DNA of 57,977 nucleotides. It comes from an uncultured Prevotella sp. (lineage in GTDB: Bacteria > Bacteroidota > Bacteroidia > Bacteroidales > Bacteroidaceae). The notes beneath the pieces are model-generated. The model saw only the letters and a list, made by a program, of their open reading frames with translations. It was not told the origin of the DNA and made no database searches. Positions 39,115 to 48,808 of the stretch are shown here, in pieces. The position numbers and the translations under genes were made by a program. Position 1 is the first letter of the stretch; every line of letters starts with the position of its first letter. The stretch lies in assembly GCA_900546345.1 (NCBI GenBank), contig URCI01000013.1:1-57977 (forward strand). Direction: 5' to 3'.

Positions 39115-42100
39115 CTATCTCACTTGCTTGACAACCCTGACGGAGCCGTCGGACAAGTGCTGGCGAACCACCGTCACGCCCTGAGGAAGAAGACCACCCA
39201 GGCGTCGCCCGCTCAGATCGTAATACTCACTGGTCACCACACGGGAATGGGGATCGAGGGCGATCTGCCCTACTGCCGTGACAGGCGTCGATCCGTCGTT
39301 GCTGACAAACACGTCACCGATGTAGAGCGGGCCACTGCCATTGGTCCAGAAGCCGGCAATATAGATATGACTGGGATCGACCGTCACGCCTTTCTCGCTG
39401 GTCATCTGATGCAAGTCGATCACCACCTTTTGCTTGCCAGTGAGCTCGAAGATGGCCGGACTGGTCCAATAATTATTCTGGTCGAAAAGGCGGAACGAAG
39501 AAAAGACAGCAGCTGGCTGTTTCAGCTCCACCACTACATATTTATAAGCACTCAGGTCGAGGGGCGCGGCATACTGCCAGCCACCAAAGCCATAGGTGCC
39601 CGTCAGGAGATAGCCGTCGCTGCTGCGGAACGTGCCTTTCTCCCAGATGCTGGGATTGAACTTACCATCGACGAGTGGGAAATGCGTCACCTTGACGTCA
39701 ATGTCAAGCGTGAGGCTGTTGCCAAAGACGTCGGTGTAGGTCACGCTGACGGTGGCCTCGCCGGGTGTGGAGCCTGCGACGATGGCTCCCTGCTCCACGC
39801 TGGCCACTTCGGGACGGGAGCTTCTGATCACGCAACTGCCCACCACATTGGTTTGCAGGCCAGAGGCGGAGACGAGCGTGACGTTGAGTGCCTGCCGCTC
39901 GCCGGGCAACAGTGTCAGGCGCGTGGTGTCGACACGAAGATCCGCCATGGTCAGGTCGGCTTTGCTGAATGTCTTCAGGGTGCCGGGAGCATAGAAAGCG
40001 TCCTCGGAGAAAGTGGGCTCTGTGGAGAACCAGTCAATATCCACATGTCCTCCATTGGCTTTTGTGGCCTGGTTGAAGAGGTAGAAGCGGTTGCCGACGA
40101 ACACCTTGAGCGTGTAGCGCATCTGCAGCGTGGGGCCAAAGGCGTGCCACGTGGCGTTGTCGGTACTGTAGTAGAACGTTGCCGTGGCGTTGCCGAAATT
40201 GGCACGGGCCCGCAGATAGACCACGTCGGCACTGATCTCAGGTCCTTCCTGCCGCTCTTCGGCAACGGTCCGGCCATTGTCGTCGTAAGCCGAGCGCATG
40301 GCGACAAGATGACGTTTGCCGTTGGAGGCAGCAATGCCAATGTAGGCATACGGGTCCTGGAAGACGGCCAGTCCGGCCACATCACCGTCGGCCATGCCAC
40401 TGACATCGATCTTGACCGTGCCATAGCTGTCAGCCACCTGCCGGGCGGCCGTGCCCTCAGCGGCCGTGCCGAGGATGCGTGTGGTGAGTGAGTTGCGGGT
40501 CTGCATGAGGTCGGAGGTGACGCCTGTGGTACGAAGCCGCAACCAGCCCGGTCGCTCAAACAGACTCCATGCCGTGGGATCGGCGTTGTGGTTCCATTCC
40601 CACATCTTGCCGAGGGAAGCCCCCGTGAAGGTCTCATTGGCCGTCAGCGTTGCAGCAGGATAAGCCTGTCCCACATTGGGTTTGGGATAGGCCTTTCCAT
40701 CCTTGGACACGTCGACGCCGTCGTTGCCGATCACGGGCCAGCCGTCTCTCCACACCACGGGTTCGAGATAAGGCACACGTCCGATGGCACCGGCATCCTT
40801 GAAGAGTATGGTCCACCACTCACCGGTCTGTGTCTGTACCAAAGCGCCCTGATGGATATGCTGATGGGCGAAGACACGTGTAGGATGCTCTTCGTAGGGA
40901 CCCATCGGCGCTTTGGAGCGGAAGATGGTCTGTGAGCCCTCGGTACCTCCATAGGTCGCATAGATATAGTAATAGTCTCCGATGTGGTACATATGACTGC
41001 CCTCACAGCCATTGCCCACACTGATGACCTTCTTGCTCTCCTGAGCCTTGAAATCAGAGGAAAGGCGCGTGACGGTGATGTCACCGATGCCGCTGGCTAC
41101 ATAGATGTTACCATCGCCATCCGGACCATCGTCGAAGAGAAAGCCCGAATCGTAGTAGAAGCCATCGAGCTTCTTCATCTGCCACACTCCCTCGGGATCT
41201 GTGGCGGTGAGCATGAAGTCGCCACCGTCATCGCCAAAGGCAATGAAGTTGAGAAAGAATTTTCCGTCGTGGTATTTCAGGCTCGGTGCCCACTGGCCCT
41301 GACTGTAATGATTCTTACCGTTGAGCAGGTTGTAGGCATCGGAATTGTTGATTTGCAGTAACGGATTGGCACAGTACTGCCAGTTGACCAGGTCGTGGGA
41401 CTTGAGCAACGTGATACCCGGGAAATGGAACATGGTCGTGGAGGCATAATAATAGGTGTCGCCCACGCGGATCACATCGGGATCGGGGAAGTCGGCATTG
41501 ATAATCGGATTGACAAAAGTGCCATCGCCGCGGTCAGCGGTATAGCCCTGGGTGTAAGCAGGCATGGCATAGTCGCGACGGGCATAGTCGCGATACCACT
41601 GGAAGCAGGCCTCTCCACACGCCTCAGCGACCCCCTGAAAGGCAGGGCGCACCGTGCCGGTGGACAGATAATGGTCGATGTCGATATAGCAACCCGTTCC
41701 GGAGAGCGTCATGGAGATATTGCCAAAGTGGTCGAGCAACTGCTTGTAGGTCTTGCCCCACTTGGAAGTAGACGCCGTGGCCCATGTGCCATAGTTGGCA
41801 GGCACCCATTCACCATGCTCGTTGTAGTGCCCGGCTCCCGGCTTCTCAGGACTCCAGTCGACCTCCGTGATGATGACGGGATGGGTGTCAACCACCGGCA
41901 CGGCGTCATGGAACTGCCGGATGCCATTTTCCGCATCGGTCTGGCTGTCACTTGTGCCATACCAGCCGGGATAATCATGGACGGCATAGCCGATGTTATA
42001 ACCGCGGATGGGATAAGTGGCGTAGCCGCGATAGTTGCTCTGCCAACCACTTCCCGGCACCCAGATGATGCCGGTGAAGCCATTGGCACGTATTTTGTTG

Positions 42101-42780
42101 ACGATAGGCTGGAAGAACTGTTGCAACGCTTGGGGCGTCTCTTGTCCTATGCTGTCAGTGACCTTCACAGGTTCATTGGCCAATTCGATGGACAGTTGTC
42201 CGGCATATTTGCGCACGGAATCGTTGCGTGAGACAATGTCCCACACGGTCATGAGATATTGCTGGTATTCACCTCCGGCCTGAATGGTCTTGGGACACAC
42301 CCCCGGCGGGCGCATGACTACATAGAGTCCATGCCCCACAGCCTTGCGTGCCAAAGGGAAGTAGAGTGAGCGAAGGTATTTCTCGAGACGCTGAGCGCTG
42401 AACCGACTGATGTCGGCCTCGCCCGACTCCTTGCCGTCGCTTTTCTTGTCGGGATCATTGGTCCAACAAGGATCGAGATGAAGACGGAAGACGTTGGCGA
42501 AGGCTCCTTGCGTCGTGTCGGTAATGGCCGTATAGAGCTTGTCGAAATATTGCAGACAATCACTGACATGGGCATCGTCGGCATTATTGCCCCAGCGCCA
42601 GGAATTGAAATAAGGACTCGGCGTGTCCATCACTCCATGGAGCACGACGGTATTGCCCTGTGGATCGCGCAACTGATTGCCGTCGACATGCAAAGGCGGC
42701 GTATGGCCGAAAGGTACTTGGGCCCAGGCGCCTACGGTCAGGCACAGACCAAAAATAGCAGATAGGATCGTTTGTTTCAT
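39115..42780 (-). CDS. Secreted bifunctional GH5-GH43 xylan/glucan-degrading enzyme
   Basis: A 1,221-residue exported glycoside hydrolase. The signal peptide MKQTILSAIFGLCLTVGAWA is followed by a GH5 domain (about 30-400) with LSIELANEPVKV (acid/base Glu near 202) and HPVIITEVDWSP (nucleophile Glu near 307). A GH43 domain (about 418-715) shows FVNPIINADFPDPDVIRVGD, SGFLFDDGPDGDGN and GNGCEGSHMYHIGDYYYIY, the three acidic catalytic residues of the family. Next come a GH43-type beta-sandwich, an Ig-like domain, a carbohydrate-binding-like domain and a C-terminal YDLSGRRLGGLLPQGV segment like those on Prevotella secreted enzymes. It likely cuts xylan or mixed-linkage polymers and trims xylose or arabinose side chains. 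No susC/susD neighbours are present; it is a single-gene unit with its own promoter and terminator. Confidence 0.9.
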   Translation of the reverse strand: MKQTILSAIFGLCLTVGAWAQVPFGHTPPLHVDGNQLRDPQGNTVVLHGVMDTPSPYFNSWRWGNNADDAHVSDCLQYFDKLYTAITDTTQGAFANVFRLHLDPCWTNDPDKKSDGKESGEADISRFSAQRLEKYLRSLYFPLARKAVGHGLYVVMRPPGVCPKTIQAGGEYQQYLMTVWDIVSRNDSVRKYAGQLSIELANEPVKVTDSIGQETPQALQQFFQPIVNKIRANGFTGIIWVPGSGWQSNYRGYATYPIRGYNIGYAVHDYPGWYGTSDSQTDAENGIRQFHDAVPVVDTHPVIITEVDWSPEKPGAGHYNEHGEWVPANYGTWATASTSKWGKTYKQLLDHFGNISMTLSGTGCYIDIDHYLSTGTVRPAFQGVAEACGEACFQWYRDYARRDYAMPAYTQGYTADRGDGTFVNPIINADFPDPDVIRVGDTYYYASTTMFHFPGITLLKSHDLVNWQYCANPLLQINNSDAYNLLNGKNHYSQGQWAPSLKYHDGKFFLNFIAFGDDGGDFMLTATDPEGVWQMKKLDGFYYDSGFLFDDGPDGDGNIYVASGIGDITVTRLSSDFKAQESKKVISVGNGCEGSHMYHIGDYYYIYATYGGTEGSQTIFRSKAPMGPYEEHPTRVFAHQHIHQGALVQTQTGEWWTILFKDAGAIGRVPYLEPVVWRDGWPVIGNDGVDVSKDGKAYPKPNVGQAYPAATLTANETFTGASLGKMWEWNHNADPTAWSLFERPGWLRLRTTGVTSDLMQTRNSLTTRILGTAAEGTAARQVADSYGTVKIDVSGMADGDVAGLAVFQDPYAYIGIAASNGKRHLVAMRSAYDDNGRTVAEERQEGPEISADVVYLRARANFGNATATFYYSTDNATWHAFGPTLQMRYTLKVFVGNRFYLFNQATKANGGHVDIDWFSTEPTFSEDAFYAPGTLKTFSKADLTMADLRVDTTRLTLLPGERQALNVTLVSASGLQTNVVGSCVIRSSRPEVASVEQGAIVAGSTPGEATVSVTYTDVFGNSLTLDIDVKVTHFPLVDGKFNPSIWEKGTFRSSDGYLLTGTYGFGGWQYAAPLDLSAYKYVVVELKQPAAVFSSFRLFDQNNYWTSPAIFELTGKQKVVIDLHQMTSEKGVTVDPSHIYIAGFWTNGSGPLYIGDVFVSNDGSTPVTAVGQIALDPHSRVVTSEYYDLSGRRLGGLLPQGVTVVRQHLSDGSVRVVKQVR

Positions 42781-42806
42781 ATTGTGAATGATGCGTAATA
42801 GATATG

Positions 42807-42814
42807 CAAAGGTA
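42807..42814 (-). promoter_or_regulatory. Promoter -7 box of the GH5-GH43 gene
   Basis: TACCTTTG on the minus strand, 27 bases before the ATG; it lies between the recQ terminator and the gene. Confidence 0.6.
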
Positions 42815-42887
42815 TGATTTCTCTGTCACACCGACTTTTTTCTGCGTTACACATACTTTCTATCTTGTTACACGACCCGTGAAAACA

Positions 42888-42927
42888 CAAAAACGCCCGT
42901 CTGCTCCCTGACAGAGCGGACGGGCGT
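42888..42927 (-). terminator. recQ terminator
   Basis: ACGCCCGTCTGCTC (42893-42906) pairs with GAGCGGACGGGCGT (42914-42927) with one mismatch, followed by TTTTTGTG on the minus strand. Confidence 0.88.
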
Positions 42928-42975
42928 ATGATTGAAGCTGTCCGTGACATGAATATCCGAAAAGCCAAGAAAAGA

Positions 42976-45204
42976 TCAGTTGCCCTGCTCGGAAAGGAAC
43001 TTGATGAGCACGAGGCGCACTTTTTCTTCAGCGGTGAGACCACCATCGTCGTCATAGATCTCACATTCATCAATGGCTGTGTCGACATCATCGGTGTCGC
43101 TGTTGCGGAAATAGTCATAGATGTCGTCGACCTCATCGGGGTCAATGACGTCTTCGTCATCGAGGTAGTAACTGATATCGACCTTCATGCCGCTGTTGAC
43201 AATGGACTCGATGTCGTCGATCAGATCGTCGAAGCCACAGCCCTGCATCGTGGCGATCTCGTCCAGCGGCACACGACGGTCGATGAGCTCGATAATCTTG
43301 AGTTTCTTCATCGACTTCTTTGGCAGACTGATGACACGCATCATGTCCACACGCTGGATGTCGTTGTCCTCGCAATATTTCTTGATGAGATCAACGAAAG
43401 GCTTACCATATTTATGTGCCTTACCCTGGCCGACACCCTGTATCTGCTGCAACTCTTCGAGGCTGACAGGATAGCTGGTGGCCATCTGGGAAAGGGAGAT
43501 GTCCTGGAAAATCACGTAAGGCGGCAGATTGTGCTTGTGGGCTACGTCCTTACGCAGGCCTTTGAGCAGACCAAGCAGCTCCTGGTCGAGAGCGCTCACG
43601 CCGCCTTCGGCATTGTCCTCGACATCGTCGTACTCCCGGTCATGCACGGCAAAGAACGGCTTCGGACTCTTGATGAACATCCTTCCCTCGGGCGTGAGCT
43701 TCAACAGTCCGAAGTTCTCCACATCTTTACGGATATAATGTGAGATCATGGCCTGACGGATCACCGGGTTCCAAATGGTGGAATCCTCTTCGGTGAGCTT
43801 GGCTCCGGCACCGAACTCCGGCAGTTTGTTATGTCCGTGACGCACGATGTTGTCAGTGGCGCGTCCCTTGACGAAGTCCGTGATATAAGCCTGATCGAAG
43901 TTCTCCTTGACAGCCTTGATGGCATTGAGTACGATCAGCAGCGCATCGGTCGCCTCGAACTGCTTCTGCGGGTGCAGGCAGTTGTCGCAGTTGCCGCAGT
44001 TGTCCTGTGGATATTCCTCACCGAAATAATGGAGCAACATCTTGCGACGGCAAACCGAAGACTCGGCATAGGCCTTGGTCTCCTGCAGCAGCTGGTAGCC
44101 AATCTCTTTCTCGTTGACATCCTTGTTCTCCATGAATTTCTCGAGCTTCTTCAAGTCCTTGGGCGAGTAGAAGGCGATGCAGATGCCCTCACCGCCGTCG
44201 CGGCCAGCGCGTCCTGTCTCCTGATAATAGCCCTCGAGGCTCTTGGGGATGTCGTAATGAATGACGAAACGCACGTCGGGCTTGTCGATGCCCATGCCAA
44301 AAGCAATGGTGGCCACGATGACATCGATGTCCTCCTTAAGGAAGTCGTCCTGTGTCTTGGAGCGCACCTCGGAGTCGAGTCCGGCATGATAAGGCGCCGC
44401 CTTGAAACCATTGATCTGTAGTTTCTTGGCCAGCTCCTCCACCTTCTTGCGTGAGAGGCAGTAGATGATGCCGCTCTTGCCCGGGTGCTGCTTGATGAAG
44501 CGGATGATCTGGCTGTCGGTGTCTTCCTCGTTGATTTTCTGCCGCACCTCGTAGTAGAGGTTGGGTCGATTGAACGAGCTGCGGAATTCCTCAGCGTCGA
44601 GGATGCCGAGACTTTTCTTGATGTCGGAACGCACCTTGTCCGTAGCAGTAGCGGTGAGCGCGATGACCGGCACAGAATCGACATGCTGTATCTGGGCAAT
44701 GCGGTTGATGGTCGGCCGGATGTTGCGATATTCGGGTCGGAAGTCATGTCCCCACTCCGAGATGCAGTGAGCCTCATCAATGGCATAGAAGGAGATGCGG
44801 AAAGAAGAGAAGAACTCGAGGTTCTCCTCCTTATTAAGAGACTCTGGAGCCACATACAACAACTTTGTGCGCCCACTGTGCACATCGTCCATCACGCGGT
44901 TGATGGCCGCACGATTGAGCGAAGAGTTGAGGAAGTGGGCAAGGCCATCCTCCTCTGTCAGTCCATTGATGACATCGACTTGGTTTTTCATCAATGCGAT
45001 CAAAGGCGAAACGACAATGGCCGTTCCGTCCATGATCAGCGACGGCAACTGATAGCACAGGCTCTTGCCACCTCCTGTGGGCATCAGCACAAAGGTGTTA
45101 TGTCCCGACATGAGATTACGTATGATAGCCTCCTGGTCGCCCTTGAAATGATCAAAGCCAAAGTATTTCTTCAATGCTTGCGTCAAGTCCACTTCATTAG
45201 TCAT
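42976..45204 (-). CDS. recQ: ATP-dependent DNA helicase RecQ
   Basis: A 742-residue 3'-5' helicase for recombination and stalled forks. Motifs are FVLMPTGGGKSLCYQLPSLI (Walker A), FYAIDEAHCISEWGHDFRPE (DEAH box and aromatic loop), IALTATATDKVRSDI, and IATIAFGMGIDKPDVRFVIH with QETGRAGRDGGEGICIAFYS. The zinc cysteines (CRRKMLLHYFGE and CGNCDNCLHP) and RQC winged helix follow. An HRDC domain spans about 530-600. Beyond it is an extra acidic C-terminal region of about 130 residues with an HTH-like stretch, giving a longer protein than E. coli RecQ (609 aa), as usual in Bacteroidetes. It lies 103 nt after clpX; a GGCCG/CGGCC hairpin sits in the gap. Confidence 0.97.
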   Translation of the reverse strand: MTNEVDLTQALKKYFGFDHFKGDQEAIIRNLMSGHNTFVLMPTGGGKSLCYQLPSLIMDGTAIVVSPLIALMKNQVDVINGLTEEDGLAHFLNSSLNRAAINRVMDDVHSGRTKLLYVAPESLNKEENLEFFSSFRISFYAIDEAHCISEWGHDFRPEYRNIRPTINRIAQIQHVDSVPVIALTATATDKVRSDIKKSLGILDAEEFRSSFNRPNLYYEVRQKINEEDTDSQIIRFIKQHPGKSGIIYCLSRKKVEELAKKLQINGFKAAPYHAGLDSEVRSKTQDDFLKEDIDVIVATIAFGMGIDKPDVRFVIHYDIPKSLEGYYQETGRAGRDGGEGICIAFYSPKDLKKLEKFMENKDVNEKEIGYQLLQETKAYAESSVCRRKMLLHYFGEEYPQDNCGNCDNCLHPQKQFEATDALLIVLNAIKAVKENFDQAYITDFVKGRATDNIVRHGHNKLPEFGAGAKLTEEDSTIWNPVIRQAMISHYIRKDVENFGLLKLTPEGRMFIKSPKPFFAVHDREYDDVEDNAEGGVSALDQELLGLLKGLRKDVAHKHNLPPYVIFQDISLSQMATSYPVSLEELQQIQGVGQGKAHKYGKPFVDLIKKYCEDNDIQRVDMMRVISLPKKSMKKLKIIELIDRRVPLDEIATMQGCGFDDLIDDIESIVNSGMKVDISYYLDDEDVIDPDEVDDIYDYFRNSDTDDVDTAIDECEIYDDDGGLTAEEKVRLVLIKFLSEQGN

Positions 45205-45307
45205 TGCATGCTCCTTAGATGATTCTTATTAATAATCAAATATGCAGAGGGCCGCTATTACGGCCTTCTGCCGTTGCTCTTCTGCTGACAGACATCCCGG
45301 CTGGCGG

Positions 45308-46558
45308 TCAGGCCGACTCGAGACGCTGCAGATGAGCCTTGTCCAATTGTTGTTTGGCATAGTCGAGCGTCACCTCAAACTTCTTGATGCGGCGCGAAGG
45401 AACGTCAAACATAGCATCCATCATCACCTCTTCTACGATGGAACGCAGTCCACGGGCGCCAAGCTTATACTCCACAGCCTTGTCGACAATGAAGTCGAGC
45501 GCCTCCTCGGTGAAGGTCAGTGTGATATGATCCATCTCGAAGAGCTTGATATACTGCTTGACGATAGAGTTCTTCGGCTCGACGAGGATACGGCGCAAAG
45601 CGTCGCGGTCCAAAGGATTGAGGTAGGTCAGCACCGGCAGACGCCCGATGAGCTCGGGGATCAAACCGAAGGACTTCAGATCCTGAGGCACGATATACTT
45701 CATCAGATCACCGCGGTCGATATGCCGGGCATTCTGCACGGAGTTGTAGCCCACCGTATGGGTGTTGAGTCGCTGTGCGATCTTGCGCTCGATACCATCG
45801 AAGGCGCCACCACAGATAAACAGGATGTTCTTGGTATTGACATGGACATAGTCCTGGTCAGGATGCTTGCGTCCACCCTTTGGTGGCACGTTGACCATGG
45901 TGCCTTCCAAGAGTTTGAGCAAGCTCTGCTGCACGCCTTCACCACTGACATCGCGTGTGATGCTGGGATTGTCGCCCTTGCGTGCGATCTTGTCGATCTC
46001 ATCGATGAAGACAATACCGCGCTCGGCAGCAGCCACATCGTAGTTGGCCACTTGCAGCAGACGGCTCAGGATGCTCTCCACATCCTCGCCGACATAGCCA
46101 GCCTCGGTGAACACAGTGGCATCGACAATGGTAAACGGCACGTCGAGCATCTTGGCGATGGTGCGTGCAAGGAGCGTCTTACCCGTACCGGTGGAGCCCA
46201 CCATGATGATATTGCTTTTCTCGATCTCCACGCCATCGTCGTCTGAAGGCTGGAGCAGACGCTTGTAGTGGTTATAGACAGCCACGGCGAGATAGCGTTT
46301 CGCCTCATCCTGTCCGATGACATACTCATCGAGATATTTCTTGATCTCCTTGGGTTTGGGGATCCGCGTCTTCTTGCGGAAGGCCTCGTTGGACTTGACA
46401 TTGTCCTCGCCCTGTTGCGGTCCAAGGATGCCCGTGTCCTTTACGATCTTGTAAGCCTGCACAGCACAGTCCTCACAAATGTAGCCGTTGAGTCCTGTGA
46501 TGAGCAGTCTGACCTGTGATTCATCACGACCACAGAAGCTGCATACTTTTTTCGGCAT
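45308..46558 (-). CDS. clpX: ATP-dependent protease unfoldase subunit ClpX
   Basis: AAA+ unfoldase that feeds tagged proteins into ClpP. The 416-residue protein has the N-terminal zinc-binding domain (VCSFCGRDESQVRLL with a second C-x2-C in ICEDCAVQAY), Walker A GSTGTGKTLLARTIAKML, Walker B GIVFIDEIDKIARKGD, and the pore loop GYVGEDVESI. The IGF-type ClpP-contact loop is represented around the C-terminal small domain junction. It begins 21 nt after clpP and is almost certainly co-transcribed with it. Confidence 0.97.
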   Translation of the reverse strand: MPKKVCSFCGRDESQVRLLITGLNGYICEDCAVQAYKIVKDTGILGPQQGEDNVKSNEAFRKKTRIPKPKEIKKYLDEYVIGQDEAKRYLAVAVYNHYKRLLQPSDDDGVEIEKSNIIMVGSTGTGKTLLARTIAKMLDVPFTIVDATVFTEAGYVGEDVESILSRLLQVANYDVAAAERGIVFIDEIDKIARKGDNPSITRDVSGEGVQQSLLKLLEGTMVNVPPKGGRKHPDQDYVHVNTKNILFICGGAFDGIERKIAQRLNTHTVGYNSVQNARHIDRGDLMKYIVPQDLKSFGLIPELIGRLPVLTYLNPLDRDALRRILVEPKNSIVKQYIKLFEMDHITLTFTEEALDFIVDKAVEYKLGARGLRSIVEEVMMDAMFDVPSRRIKKFEVTLDYAKQQLDKAHLQRLESA

Positions 46559-46579
46559 GTGTCTTATCCCTCCTTACTC

Positions 46580-47248
46580 TTATTGCTTTCTTGTTAATAC
46601 CGTATCGATCATACCATACTCCTTTGCCTCTTCGGCTGTCATCCAGTAGTTACGGTCACTGTCTTTCCATACTTTCTCGTAGGGCTGGTGAGAATGCTCG
46701 GAGATGATGGTATAGAGTTCCTTCTTGAACTTCTGAATCTCACGGGCTTCAATCTCGATATCGGAAGCCTGACCCTGTACGCCGCCTAAGGGCTGATGGA
46801 TCATCACACGGCTGTGAGGCAGCGCAGAGCGCTTGCCCTCGGTACCGGAAACGAGCAGGACAGCCGCCATCGAGGCAGCCATACCCGTACAGATCGTGGC
46901 TACGTCACTGGTGATGAACTGCATGGTGTCGTAGATGCCCAGTCCTGCGGTAACACTGCCGCCGGGCGAGTTGACATAGATAGAGATATCCTTGCCATTG
47001 TCGACCGAGTCGAGATAGAGCAACTGTGCCTGTAGCGTATTGGCAGTATAGTCGTCAATCTCTGTTCCCAAGAAGATAATGCGGTCCATCATCAAGCGTG
47101 AGAACACATCCATCTGCGTGACGTTAAGCTGACGCTCTTCGAGGATATACGGATTGAGATATTGCTGCTGCGCTTTGATCACATCATCCAGAGCCAGACC
47201 ATTCATGCCCAGATGTCCTGTGGCAAATTTTCTAAAGTCGTTGTTCAT
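46580..47248 (-). CDS. clpP: ATP-dependent Clp protease proteolytic subunit
   Basis: Serine protease subunit that forms a double heptameric chamber. The 222-residue protein contains the catalytic serine in CTGMAASMAAVLLVSG, the histidine in LPHSRVMIHQPLGG, and the aspartate in the DRNYWMTAEEAKEYG segment. FLGTEIDDYTANTLQAQLLY and DISIYVNSPGGSVTAGLGIY are conserved. The upstream region contains a TATCTTTG promoter inside a set of alternative hairpins (47282-47377). clpX follows after 21 nt. Confidence 0.97.
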   Translation of the reverse strand: MNNDFRKFATGHLGMNGLALDDVIKAQQQYLNPYILEERQLNVTQMDVFSRLMMDRIIFLGTEIDDYTANTLQAQLLYLDSVDNGKDISIYVNSPGGSVTAGLGIYDTMQFITSDVATICTGMAASMAAVLLVSGTEGKRSALPHSRVMIHQPLGGVQGQASDIEIEAREIQKFKKELYTIISEHSHQPYEKVWKDSDRNYWMTAEEAKEYGMIDTVLTRKQ

Positions 47249-47281
47249 ACGATTTCCTTATATATTCAATGTTAATAGTCA

Positions 47282-47377
47282 AACACGAAAAAGAGGTTAT
47301 CAGCTCTTTTTACCGGTTTTATACACCTCTCTTCGTGTTGATTACACAAAGATAATAAAAAAAGCTGATAACCTCTT
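47282..47377 (-). promoter_or_regulatory. tig terminator and clpP promoter in a mutually exclusive hairpin arrangement
   Basis: On the minus strand, segment A AAGAGGTTATCAGCT (47363-47377) can pair perfectly with segment C, AGCTGATAACCTCTT (47291-47305), followed by TTTCG. Segment B AACACGAAGAGAGGT (47325-47339) can instead pair with the overlapping C' ACCTCTTTTTCGTGTT (47282-47297). A TATCTTTG -7 box (47347-47354) lies between A and B. Read-through from tig can form A:C (terminator-like). RNA begun at the internal promoter lacks A and can form only B:C'. Confidence 0.6.
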
Positions 47378-47411
47378 CAACCAAGAGATTATTTTTTATT
47401 AAAATCTGATT

Positions 47412-48779
47412 TTATTCGCCCATCATCTTGTTGAAATCGTCAAGGCTGATCTCTTTCTTGTTCAGCTTCACGATCTTCTTCAGTGCGTCAGAAAGCTTCA
47501 CGTCGATGGCACGGTCAACGAAGCCCTGTGCGTTCTCGCGCTTCTTGAGCAACTCATCGGCGTAGTTGTTGACATACTCCTCAGGGACATTGCTCATGCC
47601 GTACTGTGCGAACTGGATACGAGCGGTCTCACGTGCAGCTTCCTTCACGTCGTTGTCATCCACCTTGATACCAGTCTGCTCAGAGAGCTTGTTGCGGATC
47701 AGACTCCAGTTGAGTTCCTTGAGACTTGACTCGTAGTTCTTGTCAATCATCTCATTGAGCTTCTTCTCGTCCTTCTCCTTGCTGCCCTGCTTCATGACGC
47801 GCTTGAGCAGAGCGTCGGGATAAGTAAGCTGTCCAATCTTGTCCTCGGCGTACTTACGAACATCGAGCAGGAACTTATAGTCGCTGTCACGCACGAGCTG
47901 CTCTTTGAGGCCTTCGGCGATCTTGTCGCGGAAAGCCTTCTCGTCCTTCACCTCGTCCTTGCCGAAGATCTGGTCGAAGAGTTCCTGGTCCACAGCATGC
48001 TTTTGGAAACGCTGAATGCCAGTGACCTGAAAGCTGAAGTCGCCCTGATAGTTGGCTACCTGGTCTTTCTCGATCTTCAGCAAGGCAGATACCTGCACAT
48101 CGTTGCCGTCGTAGGCCTTAGAAGGATTGAAGGTGATGATGTCGCCCTTCTTTGCTCCGTTGAAGACCTTCTTCTGGTCGTCGTTCTTGAAATAGTTAGG
48201 CATCAGCACAGCGCCCTCAACAGTGAGACCGCCCTCCTTGGTATTGCCCTTCTCATCGAGCTCGCGGATGTCGCCCTTGAGCATATCGTTCTCCTGATAG
48301 TCCTCGACATCCTCGTACTTGCCCAGGCGGTTAGCGAACATATCCACCTGCTTGTCAATGAGTGCATCATCGACCTTGATATCGTAGTAGTCGACCGTGT
48401 CCTTGTCGCTTAACTCGATGTTGAACTCAGGAGCGACGGCGATATCGAACATGAACGTGTAGGGAGCCGGCTTCTCCAAGTCCTGAGGCTCCTGCTTGTC
48501 GGAAGCCAAAGGCTCACCGAGCATCTGTATCTTATTGTCTGAGATATACTTTGTCAGTTCGTTGTTGAGCACCTTGTTGATAGCGTCCATCTTGGCGCTG
48601 GGCTCAAACTGGCGCTTAATCATGCCCATCGGGGCTTTACCGGGGCGAAAGCCAGGGATATTAGCTCTTTTACGATACTCCTTGAGCTCCTTCTCGACAT
48701 CGTTTTTGTAGTCATCTTCTTCGACAGTGATGGTCAACAGTCCGTTGATCTTGTCGGGATTTTCAAATGAAACTTTCAT
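47412..48779 (-). CDS. tig: Trigger factor (ribosome-associated chaperone)
   Basis: A 455-residue ribosome-bound folding factor. The N-terminal ribosome-binding domain contains the signature GFRPGKAPMGMIKRQF near residue 50, close to the usual GFRxGKxP loop. A degenerate FKBP-like isomerase region lies in the middle (about 150-250; LKGDIRELDEKGNTKEGG), and a long helical chaperone C-terminus follows. Length is near the bacterial norm (430-450). The leader (about 155 nt) is long and carries three 20-22-nt direct repeats (48809-48869). It is followed, on the same strand, by clpP-clpX, a familiar order. Confidence 0.94.
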   Translation of the reverse strand: MKVSFENPDKINGLLTITVEEDDYKNDVEKELKEYRKRANIPGFRPGKAPMGMIKRQFEPSAKMDAINKVLNNELTKYISDNKIQMLGEPLASDKQEPQDLEKPAPYTFMFDIAVAPEFNIELSDKDTVDYYDIKVDDALIDKQVDMFANRLGKYEDVEDYQENDMLKGDIRELDEKGNTKEGGLTVEGAVLMPNYFKNDDQKKVFNGAKKGDIITFNPSKAYDGNDVQVSALLKIEKDQVANYQGDFSFQVTGIQRFQKHAVDQELFDQIFGKDEVKDEKAFRDKIAEGLKEQLVRDSDYKFLLDVRKYAEDKIGQLTYPDALLKRVMKQGSKEKDEKKLNEMIDKNYESSLKELNWSLIRNKLSEQTGIKVDDNDVKEAARETARIQFAQYGMSNVPEEYVNNYADELLKKRENAQGFVDRAIDVKLSDALKKIVKLNKKEISLDDFNKMMGE

Positions 48780-48808
48780 CTTTTGGTATATATTGTTTGT
48801 GATTTATC

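Noticed and set aside
39124..40491. 455-codon frame antisense to the GH5-GH43 gene
   Set aside because: Composition of a shadow frame; the opposite strand carries clear catalytic motifs.
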